A stretch of 64,000 nucleotides of DNA, taken from contig JAQBYI010000003.1 in assembly GCA_027622655.1 (NCBI GenBank), positions 25,604-89,603 on the forward strand, read 5' to 3'. The notes beneath the pieces were generated by a model. The model did not search any database, was not told where the DNA came from, and saw nothing but the letters and a program-made list of their open reading frames with translations. How positions within the stretch are numbered: the first letter of the stretch is position 1; each line of letters begins with the position of its first letter. The position numbers and the translations under genes are program-made. This document shows, piece after piece, positions 46,761 to 54,571 of this stretch. The stretch comes from Gemmatimonadota bacterium. Its GTDB lineage: Bacteria; Gemmatimonadota; Gemmatimonadetes; Gemmatimonadales; Gemmatimonadaceae.

Positions 46761-48035
46761 ATGGCCTCGATCATCGTTCCCCCGCTCGGCGAGTCCATTA
46801 CTGATGCGACTGTTTCCCGGTGGCTGAAACGGGAAGGCGACGCCGTTGCCGCCGGCGAGACACTCGTCGAACTCGAAACCGACAAGATCACGGTCGAAGT
46901 GCCCGCGCTCAAGGCGGGGGTGCTCACCATGCGCGCGCGCGCTGAGGGTGACGTCGTCGGCGTCAACGACCTGCTTGGCGAGCTCGACGAGACGGTCGTC
47001 CCGGCGATTTCTCCCGCCGCGCCCGAGCCGGTTGCAGCAGTGACGCCTCCTGTCGCCGCGGTCGCCGCGGTCGCCGCGGTCGCTGCGGTGGCGCCGGCTG
47101 CCGCACCTGTAGCTCCTCCTGCGGCTGCTCCTGCGGCTCCTGCGACTGCTCCGGCCGCGGCCGATGTCCGGAGCGCTCCGTCAGCACGCCAACTCGCGAA
47201 CGAAGCGGGCGTTGATCTTGCGGCCGTCGCCGGAACAGGCCGCGGAGGCGTGGTGAGCCGCCCTGATGTCGTCGCGGCAATGGGCGATGGCGCTGCGCAA
47301 CCCACGCAGTTCGCGCTGAACCGGCCGTTAGCCGAGATGACGCGTGAAACGCGCGAGAAGATGACGACGCGACGCAAGCGCATCGCCGACAACCTGCTCG
47401 CGGCGCAACAGAACACCGCACACCTCACGACGTTCAACGAAATCGACATGTCGGGCGTGGCGGCGCTCCGCGCGCGGATGAAGGTTCGGGTCGAGCAGAC
47501 CCATGGCGTCAAGCTGAGCTTCATGCCGTTCTTCGCGAAGGCAGCGGTGGTTGCGCTCGAGCAGTTCCGGGCGGTGAACGGAAAAGTGGACGGCGATTCC
47601 GTTGTGTACCATAACTACGTGAACCTCGGTATCGCCGTAGCAAGCGAAGCCGGGCTGGTCGTCCCGAACATCAAGGACGCGCATCGGATGGGCGTGTTGG
47701 CCATAGCGAAGGAAATCGTGGCGGTGGCAGAACGCGCGCGCGACGGGAAACTCACCATCGACGACCTCACGGGCGGCACGTTCACAATCACGAACGGGGG
47801 CGTGTTCGGATCGCTTCTCTCCACGCCGATCATCAACTACCCGCAGGTCGGTATTCTCGGGCTCCACAAGTTCCAGGATCGGCCCGTCGTGGTTGACGGA
47901 GAGATCGTGGTGCGCTCGATGATGTACGTGGCGCTCACGTACGACCACCGGTTGATCGACGGGCAGCAGGCCGTGCTCTTCCTCGTTCGGATCAAGGAAC
48001 TGATGGAAGACCCGGAGTCGATGCTCATTTCGTGA
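46761..48035 (+). CDS. sucB: Dihydrolipoyllysine-residue succinyltransferase (2-oxoglutarate dehydrogenase E2)
   Basis: A 424-residue E2 core protein. It has an N-terminal lipoyl domain (lipoyl-Lys about 42 in ETDKITVEVP), an Ala/Pro/Val-rich swinging linker (about 92-140) partly encoded by a 9-base repeat, a peripheral-subunit-binding domain (SARQLANEAGVDLAAVAGTG, about 147-166), and the catalytic acyltransferase domain ending in TYDHRLIDGQQAV (His about 396, Asp about 400). The E1-independent features (IIVPPLGESITDATVSRW start and catalytic block) fit 2-oxoglutarate rather than pyruvate complexes. It sits directly upstream of the E3 gene with a 4-base overlap; no E1 gene is in the window. 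Confidence 0.93.
   Translation: MASIIVPPLGESITDATVSRWLKREGDAVAAGETLVELETDKITVEVPALKAGVLTMRARAEGDVVGVNDLLGELDETVVPAISPAAPEPVAAVTPPVAAVAAVAAVAAVAPAAAPVAPPAAAPAAPATAPAAADVRSAPSARQLANEAGVDLAAVAGTGRGGVVSRPDVVAAMGDGAAQPTQFALNRPLAEMTRETREKMTTRRKRIADNLLAAQQNTAHLTTFNEIDMSGVAALRARMKVRVEQTHGVKLSFMPFFAKAAVVALEQFRAVNGKVDGDSVVYHNYVNLGIAVASEAGLVVPNIKDAHRMGVLAIAKEIVAVAERARDGKLTIDDLTGGTFTITNGGVFGSLLSTPIINYPQVGILGLHKFQDRPVVVDGEIVVRSMMYVALTYDHRLIDGQQAVLFLVRIKELMEDPESMLIS
47052..47087. repeat. 9-bp tandem repeat in the sucB linker
   Basis: Four copies (last with one change) of gtcgccgcg encode reiterated Val-Ala-Ala in the flexible linker between lipoyl and binding domains. Slippage would change linker length in frame. 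Confidence 0.85.
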
Positions 48036-49441
48036 CCGCGACGCCACAGCCGGCCGATGTCATAGTGATTGGTGGCGGCCCCGGCGGCTACGTTGCCGCC
48101 ATCCGGGCCGCCCAACTCGGCCTTTCCACGATCTGCGTCGAGATGGACCGTACGCTTGGGGGCACCTGCGTCAACGTTGGGTGCATTCCCAGCAAGGCAC
48201 TGCTCCAGTCGTCTGAGCATTTCGAGTTCACGAGGCTGCACGCAGCGGAGCACGGCATAATTGTTGGTGATGTGAAGCTCGACCTTGCGCGCGTCATGCA
48301 GCGCAAGCGCGACGTCGTTGGCGCCAACACGAAGGGTGTCGAGTTCCTCTTCAAGAAGAACAACGTCGTGTGGGCGCGCGGCGCTGGCAGGCTCGTCGCC
48401 GGCAACATTGTGGAAGTGACGGCAGCCGACGGCACGATGACGGCGTACGCCGCGCGCGATGTGATCGTCGCGACGGGATCCGTGGCCTCTGCGCTCCCAT
48501 TCCTCCCGTTCGACGAGGAACGCGTCCTCTCAAACATCGGCGCGCTGGAGATTCCGGAAGTCCCGAAGCATCTCATCGTGATTGGCGGCGGCGTCATCGG
48601 CCTCGAACTCGGATCAGTATGGCGCCGGCTCGGCGCGAAAGTCACGGTAGTCGAATTCATGCCGACGATTCTCCCGGGCTGCGACGCAGATGTTGTGAAG
48701 GAAGCCGATCGAGTGCTCCGCAAGCAGGGACTCGCGATCCATACCGGTACGAAAGTCACAGGCGGGCGCCGCGACGGCGCGCGCGTATTCGTTGACGTCG
48801 ATCAGGGCGCGTCGAAGCTGACGCTCGACGGCGACTACGTGCTTGTTTCGATCGGCCGCAAACCGGCCCTGCACGGCATCGACGCGGCGGTGCTCGGCAT
48901 GAGCACGGGCGCGCGAGGCGAGATTCTCGTCGACGCCCAGATGCGTACGAGCGTCCCGCACGTGTACGCCATTGGCGACGTCGTCGGGGGCAAACTCCTC
49001 GCGCACAAAGCTGAAGAAGAAGGAGTAGTCGCTTCCGAGGTCATCGCCGGCCGCCCCGCGGCGATGCACCATCACAACATGCCGTCGGTCGTGTACACGT
49101 GGCCCGAGATCGCCACGTGCGGACTCGCCGAGCACGAGGTGAAGGGCAGCGGCCGGGCATACAAGACGGGGAAGTTCCCGTTCTCAGCAAACGGGCGAGC
49201 GCGCACGATGGGCGACACGTCCGGCTTCGTGAAGTTCGTCTGCGACGCGACGACGAACGAGATTCTGGGCTGCCACATCGTGGGCCCCAACGCCAGCGAG
49301 CTGATCGCCTCGATCGTCGTGGCGATGGAATTCCGTGCCTCCGCCAACGACGTCGGCGAGACCGTGCACGCGCACCCAACCCTCTCCGAAGCGGTGAAGG
49401 AAGCGGCGCTGGCTGCGTTGGGTCGCGTGATTCACACGTGA
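48032..49441 (+). CDS. lpdA: Dihydrolipoyl dehydrogenase (E3)
   Basis: A 469-residue FAD disulfide reductase that reoxidises dihydrolipoyl groups of 2-oxoacid dehydrogenase E2 and passes electrons to NAD+. FAD site VIVIGGGPGGYVAAIRAAQ at about 10-28; redox cysteines at about 46 and 51 (GGTCVNVGCIPSK); NAD site IVIGGGVIGLELGSVW near 180; second FAD motif HVYAIGDVVGG near 310; active-site HAHPTLSE at the C-terminus. GTG at 48032 overlaps the sucB stop (GTGA), so translation is coupled. Confidence 0.95.
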   Translation: MTATPQPADVIVIGGGPGGYVAAIRAAQLGLSTICVEMDRTLGGTCVNVGCIPSKALLQSSEHFEFTRLHAAEHGIIVGDVKLDLARVMQRKRDVVGANTKGVEFLFKKNNVVWARGAGRLVAGNIVEVTAADGTMTAYAARDVIVATGSVASALPFLPFDEERVLSNIGALEIPEVPKHLIVIGGGVIGLELGSVWRRLGAKVTVVEFMPTILPGCDADVVKEADRVLRKQGLAIHTGTKVTGGRRDGARVFVDVDQGASKLTLDGDYVLVSIGRKPALHGIDAAVLGMSTGARGEILVDAQMRTSVPHVYAIGDVVGGKLLAHKAEEEGVVASEVIAGRPAAMHHHNMPSVVYTWPEIATCGLAEHEVKGSGRAYKTGKFPFSANGRARTMGDTSGFVKFVCDATTNEILGCHIVGPNASELIASIVVAMEFRASANDVGETVHAHPTLSEAVKEAALAALGRVIHT

Positions 49442-49468
49442 TTCACGCGTGACGCTCCGGGAAGGCCA

Positions 49469-50272
49469 ATGATTGTCGTGGCGCTCAGGCGCCTCTACCA
49501 CGCTCTCGTGCCGCTCGCGCTACGCCGCCGGATGCGCTTTGCACGCTTTGGCGCCAACAACCGCGCCCGCGCCGCACTCTGGAGACAGTCCGGCGGCCGC
49601 ATCGCCGCCGGGCCGTTCAAGGGACTCCTGCTGGCGGGCGATACGCCGGGCGACTGCTACGGTGCGCTGCTGCTCGGGTCGTACGAGTGTGAGACCCACG
49701 ACTGGCTGGAGCACCAGTTTTCCCGCGGATGGAGCGCGGTGGTGAATATCGGCAGCGATATCGGGTATTACTCGACGGGCACCGCGCTCCGGCTGCCGCG
49801 GGCGAACGTCTACGCGTTTGAGATGATCGAGGCGAAGCGTGCGGAAACCGCCCGGTCCGCGGTTCGGAACGGCGTCGCCTCTCGTGTGCACGCGCTCGGC
49901 TTCGCCGATCCCGCGGCGCTGGCTGCGCTACCCGTGCGCGACGTGCTCGTCATTTCTGATTGTGAAGGCTACGAGGCAGTTGCGCTCGACCCCACAGCGG
50001 TACCATGGCTCGCAAACGCGGCAATGCTCATCGAACTCCATGACTTCGCCGTTCTCGGCGCCACCGAGACGCTGCGCACGCGGTTTTCGTCGACTCACGA
50101 TGTCGTGATCGTGAAACAACAGCCACGCGATCCGGCGACATGGGCCCGGCGAGCAGGAATTTCGCTCGCTTGCGCGACCGAACTCGTGCAAGAACTTCGT
50201 CTATGGGGTGGCCAGCATATCGATGGGCAGTGGATGTTTCTCACTCCCAAGACGCAGCCCGCCGGCAGCTAG
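49469..50272 (+). CDS. FkbM-like SAM-dependent methyltransferase
   Basis: A 267-residue protein with a basic N-terminus and a Rossmann methyltransferase core. VNIGSDIGYYSTGTALRLP at about 91-109 corresponds to the FkbM motif I (usually DIGANIGYY), ANVYAFEM supplies the acidic residue that binds the SAM ribose, and ISDCEGYEAVAL near 165 matches the FkbM D-x-E-G-x-E block. Members O-methylate sugars or lipids; the substrate is unknown. The ATG at 49469 is preceded by a GGGAAGG ribosome-binding site. It follows lpdA after 27 bases and converges on a DinB gene, overlapping its end by 4 bases. Confidence 0.75.
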   Translation: MIVVALRRLYHALVPLALRRRMRFARFGANNRARAALWRQSGGRIAAGPFKGLLLAGDTPGDCYGALLLGSYECETHDWLEHQFSRGWSAVVNIGSDIGYYSTGTALRLPRANVYAFEMIEAKRAETARSAVRNGVASRVHALGFADPAALAALPVRDVLVISDCEGYEAVALDPTAVPWLANAAMLIELHDFAVLGATETLRTRFSSTHDVVIVKQQPRDPATWARRAGISLACATELVQELRLWGGQHIDGQWMFLTPKTQPAGS

Positions 50273-50784
50273 GCCAGATACCGCTCGCGAAAGACGCCCT
50301 GATGGTGCCGGTCGTGGCCGGCACAGATGTACGCCAGCGCCCGCGCCGAGACGGGCTGGTCGCTCGCCGTTCCCCTCCGCAGCCACGCCGCCGGTTCTAT
50401 CGAATCCGCGAGTTGAAGCGTCGCCGCGCGTACCGCCGCGTATTCTCCCAGGAGGCTCTGAACAGAACAGCTGTTTGCCGACGACTTCGGCACCCAGTCA
50501 TTCTGCTCGAACCCTGGAAGCGGCGTCTCGTCTCCCCTGGCCACGCGCAGTATCCTGTACGCGAACACACGTTCCGCATCGATGACGTGCAGCAGCGCCT
50601 CCTTCAGCGTCCACTTGCCCGCACCATAGGAAAGCGATGCGCGCTCGTCGCTCACGCCCGAAAGCAGCACGATCATCTCGTGCATGAGCAGACGCAGATG
50701 GTCGCGAACGTCGCCGTCCGGCACGAGCTTCGTGTAGCTACCGTAGTACGGCGCGTGTTCATCGGCGTTCGGGCGCTGCAGCAT
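50269..50784 (-). CDS. DinB-family protein
   Basis: A 171-residue four-helix protein of the DinB/YfiT superfamily. WTLKEALLHVIDAERVFAYR (about 57-76) holds the first metal-ligand His and GHDRHHQGVFRERYLA at the C-terminus the other two. Members are metal-dependent, some being bacillithiol or mycothiol transferases, but most are uncharacterised. ATG at 50784 was chosen; an in-frame opening at 50862 lies beyond the terminator hairpin of the sigma-factor operon. It has no evident operon partner and is a different subtype from the DinB fragment at 24.9 kb. Confidence 0.85.
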   Translation of the reverse strand: MLQRPNADEHAPYYGSYTKLVPDGDVRDHLRLLMHEMIVLLSGVSDERASLSYGAGKWTLKEALLHVIDAERVFAYRILRVARGDETPLPGFEQNDWVPKSSANSCSVQSLLGEYAAVRAATLQLADSIEPAAWLRRGTASDQPVSARALAYICAGHDRHHQGVFRERYLA

Positions 50785-50809
50785 GGCTGGTCTCTGTGGT
50801 GAAACGATC

Positions 50810-50844
50810 AAGGGCGAAGAGGAATCGTACTCCCCTTCGCCCTT
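50810..50844 (-). terminator. Hairpin terminator of the sigma-factor operon
   Basis: A 10-base perfect inverted repeat (aagggcgaag at 50810-50819, complement at 50835-50844) with a 15-base loop. On the minus strand it lies 49 bases past the last stop of the ECF sigma operon. The U tract is weak, so efficiency is uncertain. Confidence 0.65.
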
Positions 50845-50892
50845 CATCAGCAATGTCGGCACTCACGCAAAGGCGTGGCGGCCATCGTGCAA

Positions 50893-51183
50893 TCAGGCGT
50901 CCTTGCGGATCGCCTCCATGATGGCGCCCGAAACAGGCGTCGGCGTGTTCATGCGACGACGACGGTCGGTCTCGGATTTCAGCCGGCTCCAGAGCTCATA
51001 TCCGCTGGCCGCGTGAAGCGCCGCTTCGTCCACTCGCTCACCGTCGAGCCATGCGTGTACAATCGGGGGCGTCGAGTCGGCGGTAATTGGAACTTCGCGA
51101 TCGTTCATCGTCTGCTCTTCATCGCGCTGAGGGGCAGGTTCGATGTGACCGGATACATGGGGATCAAGGTTGTCGTGTATCAT
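50893..51183 (-). CDS. Small protein coupled to the ECF sigma factor (candidate regulator)
   Basis: A 96-residue hydrophilic protein. Its start ATGA overlaps the stop of the sigma factor gene, so it is translated with it. It contains VHAWLDGERVDEAALH near 43-58, similar to the short acidic opening of zinc anti-sigma factors, and a basic helix ELWSRLKSETDRRRRMNTP near 64-82. It lacks the His-x3-Cys-x2-Cys zinc site and any membrane helix. Anti-sigma activity is an inference from position only; a shorter start at 51108 would also be possible (MNDREVP). Confidence 0.6.
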   Translation of the reverse strand: MIHDNLDPHVSGHIEPAPQRDEEQTMNDREVPITADSTPPIVHAWLDGERVDEAALHAASGYELWSRLKSETDRRRRMNTPTPVSGAIMEAIRKDA

Positions 51184-51746
51184 GCGGCTTTCTCCTCCAG
51201 CAACTTCTGCAGCGCCTCGCGGGCGCGGTGGACACGCATCTTCAGGGCACCAACCGTCGTCTCAAGCAGTTCCGCCATATCCTCGTAGGAACGACCCTCG
51301 ACGTGCTTCATTACGAACGCCTCGCGTAGCGACGGAGGGAGGGCCCCGAGGGCTCGGTCCAAATCTCCCCGTAGCTCCCCGCGGTCCAGCTCTTGTTCGG
51401 GCGTCTCATATCCAGACGGTTGATCGTCCTCTTCGTAACTGAGATGGGTCCGCCGGATGTTCTTCAGCCAGTCCTTGCACCCGTTGGCCACGATGCGGAA
51501 CACCCAGGCGTCGAAGCGTCCCCGAACCTCGCTCAGGTGCTGGAACGCCTTGATGAATGAGTTCTGGAGGATGTCGGCGGCGTCGTCCGGACTTCCGGTC
51601 ATTCCGACGGCATGCCGATACAGCGGGTCACAATAGCGAACGATCAAGAGCCCGAAGGCATCCCGGTCGCCGGCAAGGACGCGGTCGATGATCGCTTGAT
51701 CCGCGTCCGCCTCGGATTCGGGCGGAAAAGGCGATATTGACTTCAC
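51180..51746 (-). CDS. ECF-type RNA polymerase sigma factor
   Basis: A 188-residue extracytoplasmic-function sigma factor. Region 2 is DAFGLLIVRYCDPLYRHAVG and on to ADILQNSFIKAFQHL (about 29-76); region 4 ends with RSYEDMAELLETTVGALKMRVHRAREALQ, the helix-turn-helix that reads the -35. Region 3 is absent, as usual for the class. GTG at 51746 is taken as start; an ATG at 51812 in frame would add a non-conserved 22-residue leader. The gene is coupled by a 4-base overlap to a 96-residue protein and both end at a hairpin terminator. Its target promoters are unknown, and no autoregulatory promoter match was recognised. Confidence 0.92.
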   Translation of the reverse strand: MKSISPFPPESEADADQAIIDRVLAGDRDAFGLLIVRYCDPLYRHAVGMTGSPDDAADILQNSFIKAFQHLSEVRGRFDAWVFRIVANGCKDWLKNIRRTHLSYEEDDQPSGYETPEQELDRGELRGDLDRALGALPPSLREAFVMKHVEGRSYEDMAELLETTVGALKMRVHRAREALQKLLEEKAA

Positions 51747-51867
51747 GACGCTAGTGTAACCACGCACACGCGCCGTGGACAGACCCGCCGAGCCGTGAAC
51801 GCCTGATTTCACAGATCATTGACGACTCGCGGGACAGGTGCGTCACACCGACGGGCCGGCCTCAGCG

Positions 51868-53178
51868 CTACGAGCAAGTCACAATCCGGATGTCCAAAGG
51901 ATCGCCTGCAATCGGAAGCGCCAACCCGTATTTCGAGTTGACTGCGAGGTTCACCGCGTCGGCGACACGGCGGTGCCCGGCGGCGGATGGGTGAATCCCG
52001 TCTAGCGACAGGAACGCCCCGTACGGAGACACGCACGTCTGCTGGGCCTGTGCCGAGTAGTCGCCGGCGGCGGCAATCATCGCAGCGAACACGGCCTCCA
52101 GGTCCACAAACGCCCATTCGCGCTCGCCGGCAATCTGCGCGAGCCGGGCGTTGATCTGATCGACCGCCGTTTCGATCGTCGCCAAGTCACTCGCATTCAG
52201 GATTTTGTCATCGGCGCCGGGTACGTCGGCGCACGAAAGCGTTTGTGGAACGCCCGCGGTCAATGCCAGTTGCACGAGTCTCGGCACTATGGCAGCGACG
52301 TGAAGGACGTTCGTGCTCGTCGCACAGTCGCCGGCAACGAGTACGCCGAATCCACCGAGCGCGGCCTGCGCGGCCCAAATGGCGGACGCCGGCCGGAACG
52401 CCGGGAATCGTGTCACGTGCGGAACGGAAAGGACTACCACCTTGGCACCCGACTTGGTCAGGCTATCGGCGATGGCGTCGAACTCCGCAACGAAGAGCGC
52501 GGCTGGAGCGAGCGTCCAGTCAGTTGGCGAATCGTACGACTCCGCCGTGACGACGCGTCCGGATACCGCGGCGCGTATGACTTCACCCAGCCCCAGTTCG
52601 ACGGCCACGAACGTCGGAACCTGCACGAGCATCGCCGTGACCTGCGATTGTGTGTTCGCCAGTACAACGGGATATCGCTGCCGATCCGCGATCGCGTACT
52701 TGGTCGGTGCCGCGGCAACGGCCTTTGGCGTCAACCAGAGGGCGTCCCATGCAGTCGCACCAGCAATCGCAAGGTTGCCGCCCGGCGGCGCAGCCGCGGT
52801 AGTCGTTCCCGCGCACGACGTGTCGGCCGCTGCCGTGGATGCACCCGACAGCCAACGGCCGAGTACGAGAGGCGCGACGAGCGGCGGCGAACACCCTGGC
52901 GAACGAAAGAGCGGTTGCCGAGCAGTCGCTTGCGCGTCGGCTGCAACGAGCGCCGGCCACGACACCGACTGCGAAGCCGATGCGAGCCCGCCGGACTGTA
53001 CGCCCATCGCGTACGCTCCGCCGACAACGATGAACCGAGCGAATGCTTCTGCGCCTCGCGGCGCAGTCATATGGGCATCGCTCCCCTCGCACGCCGCGCC
53101 TGCAAGCGTTGCGGCGACGATACAGGGCACCATGGCCCGGCACAGCAGTTTCCGAACCGTGAGTAGCATCGAATGCAT
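51868..53178 (-). CDS. SGNH-fold lipoprotein lacking the catalytic Ser
   Basis: A 436-residue exported protein. ATG at 53178 gives a lipoprotein signal with LAGAAC (Cys about 30). The SGNH/GDSL layout is recognisable: the block I loop reads VVGGAYAMGVQSGGLASAS, where enzymes of this subtype read G-x-S-x-x-x-G; the Ser position is Ala (about 55). The late block DGIHPSAAGHRRVADAV, with the catalytic Asp and His, is intact. The protein therefore seems unable to hydrolyse esters by the standard mechanism and may bind a ligand instead. It begins 1 base past the stop of the CoA-transferase gene, so the two are one transcript. Fold assignment is by pattern. Confidence 0.72.
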   Translation of the reverse strand: MHSMLLTVRKLLCRAMVPCIVAATLAGAACEGSDAHMTAPRGAEAFARFIVVGGAYAMGVQSGGLASASQSVSWPALVAADAQATARQPLFRSPGCSPPLVAPLVLGRWLSGASTAAADTSCAGTTTAAAPPGGNLAIAGATAWDALWLTPKAVAAAPTKYAIADRQRYPVVLANTQSQVTAMLVQVPTFVAVELGLGEVIRAAVSGRVVTAESYDSPTDWTLAPAALFVAEFDAIADSLTKSGAKVVVLSVPHVTRFPAFRPASAIWAAQAALGGFGVLVAGDCATSTNVLHVAAIVPRLVQLALTAGVPQTLSCADVPGADDKILNASDLATIETAVDQINARLAQIAGEREWAFVDLEAVFAAMIAAAGDYSAQAQQTCVSPYGAFLSLDGIHPSAAGHRRVADAVNLAVNSKYGLALPIAGDPLDIRIVTCS

Positions 53179-53179
53179 T

Positions 53180-54295
53180 CTACCCGCCGGCATCGGCGGC
53201 GTGCGAAAATGCGTCCCAGCCGTGCGCTCGCACGAGGCCACCGTGTTCGTCGAGGCGCGGCGGTGGACGCAGCACTGCTCCCGGCGGCTGAGGTCCCACG
53301 CCGGTGAGCGCAGAAGCGTGCACCTGCCGCAGCGCGTCCTCAACCGTATTCACCGCTCCCGCTGGCACGCCGGCTTCCCGAAGCGCGTCAATCCACGTGG
53401 CCGCAGGGCGCTCGGCGATTCGATCGCGGATCAGGCCAACAACGCGCGCGCGGTGTGCGACGCGTCCCGCATTGGTCCCGAACTCGGGAGACGAGAGCTC
53501 GTCAACTCCGACGACGCGCACGAACGCGACGTACTGGGCATCGTTGCCGACTGCAATCACGATGGGCCGGTCGAGCGCACTGAACAGCTCGTATGGCACG
53601 AGGTTGGCGTGTGCGTTCCCCCAGCGTTGCGGCTGCGAGCCTGATACGAGCGCATTCTGCGCGACGTTTGTCAGCGCAGCGACCGCCGTTTCGAACAGCG
53701 CCACATGAACGTGGCGCTCGACTGGCAGTTTCGCTCGCACCGCGGTGAGGGTCGCAAGTATTTGCGCGGTGGCTTCCTTTCCGGTGAGGATGTCGGCGAG
53801 CGCGATACCCATCTTCGTGGGCTCGCCGTCCGGCTCGCCGGTCACCGACATCCAGCCTGATTCTGCTTGGATCACGTAATCGTATCCGGGCCGGGTTGGA
53901 TCAGAACCGAATCCGGTAATCGTGCACCATACAAGTTCCGGATGATCGGAAAGAATCGCCGCTGGCTCGAGCCCCCGACGGGCGAGTGCGCCCGGCATGA
54001 AGTTGTCAACGACGACGTCGGCCTTTGCAGCGAGCGAGCGCACGAACGCTGCGTCGCCTGGCACGGATAGATCGGCGGCAACACCGAGTTTGTTTCGGTT
54101 ACAGCAAAGGAAGTACGCGCTTTCGCCGCGCGAATCCCACGGCGGGCCCCAACCGCGAGACTCGTCTCCGGTCCCGGGACGCTCGACCTTGATGACGTGA
54201 GCACCGAGGTCGCCCAGCTGCATGGTCGCAATCGGGCCAGCGAGCACACGAGTAAGATCGAGGACACGAAGCCCTTTTAGCGGTAAATGGCTCAT
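53180..54295 (-). CDS. Family III CoA-transferase (CaiB/BaiF type)
   Basis: A 371-residue soluble enzyme that moves CoA between carboxylic acids. It opens with PLKGLRVLDLTRVLAGPIATM, typical of the family, has the CoA-binding VIKVERPGTGDESRGWGPP block (about 35-53), and the catalytic Asp at about 168 (GIALADILTGKEA). Length is slightly short of the usual 390-400 residues because the C-terminal tail is brief. Substrates are not predictable (formyl-, succinyl- or carnitinyl-type). The start is divergent from the phasin-like gene; a palindrome overlaps its probable -10 region. It is followed by the SGNH-fold lipoprotein with a 1-base gap. Confidence 0.9.
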   Translation of the reverse strand: MSHLPLKGLRVLDLTRVLAGPIATMQLGDLGAHVIKVERPGTGDESRGWGPPWDSRGESAYFLCCNRNKLGVAADLSVPGDAAFVRSLAAKADVVVDNFMPGALARRGLEPAAILSDHPELVWCTITGFGSDPTRPGYDYVIQAESGWMSVTGEPDGEPTKMGIALADILTGKEATAQILATLTAVRAKLPVERHVHVALFETAVAALTNVAQNALVSGSQPQRWGNAHANLVPYELFSALDRPIVIAVGNDAQYVAFVRVVGVDELSSPEFGTNAGRVAHRARVVGLIRDRIAERPAATWIDALREAGVPAGAVNTVEDALRQVHASALTGVGPQPPGAVLRPPPRLDEHGGLVRAHGWDAFSHAADAGG

Positions 54296-54305
54296 TGTTG
54301 TATTT

Positions 54306-54329
54306 ATACTGTTCCTATTCTGGCAGTAT
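54306..54329 (-). promoter_or_regulatory. Candidate operator: palindrome at the CoA-transferase promoter
   Basis: atactg (54306-54311) and cagtat (54324-54329) form an inverted repeat with a 12-base spacer. On the minus strand TATAAA, a -10-like hexamer, lies at its gene-proximal edge, 10 or so bases before the ATG at 54295. Binding here would block transcription. No local regulator gene is present. Confidence 0.4.
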
Positions 54330-54412
54330 TTCTGGCGGAGAATTGACAGTTTTGCACCGAAACATCCCTCTTCCTACCCAAGAAAATAGGCGAACGAGAA
54401 TGGCGCAACCGC

Positions 54413-54440
54413 TTGCCCCGCAACGCTATTTCCGTATACT
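54413..54440 (+). promoter_or_regulatory. Promoter of the phasin/H1-like gene
   Basis: TTGCCC (54413-54418) and TATACT (54435-54440) are 16 bases apart. Transcription would start near 54447, leaving a leader of about 125 bases that contains a hairpin at 54472-54489. Confidence 0.55.
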
Positions 54441-54471
54441 TGGCGCGTCCACTCACGTGCGGTTTGTTTCG

Positions 54472-54489
54472 GGTCGACAATAGTCGACC
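54472..54489 (+). promoter_or_regulatory. Short leader hairpin in the phasin/H1-like 5' UTR
   Basis: ggtcgac and gtcgacc flank the 4-base loop aata, followed by gtttctt. It lies about 25 bases after the predicted transcription start and 80 bases before the ATG, so it could attenuate, stabilise the 5' end or be a palindromic operator. Confidence 0.45.
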
Positions 54490-54571
54490 GTTTCTTGGCC
54501 ACCCTGCACATCACGCGGCGCCGCGCGAACCTGCGCTTCGTCACTAAAGTCCGATCACGGAGTTCGACGGC

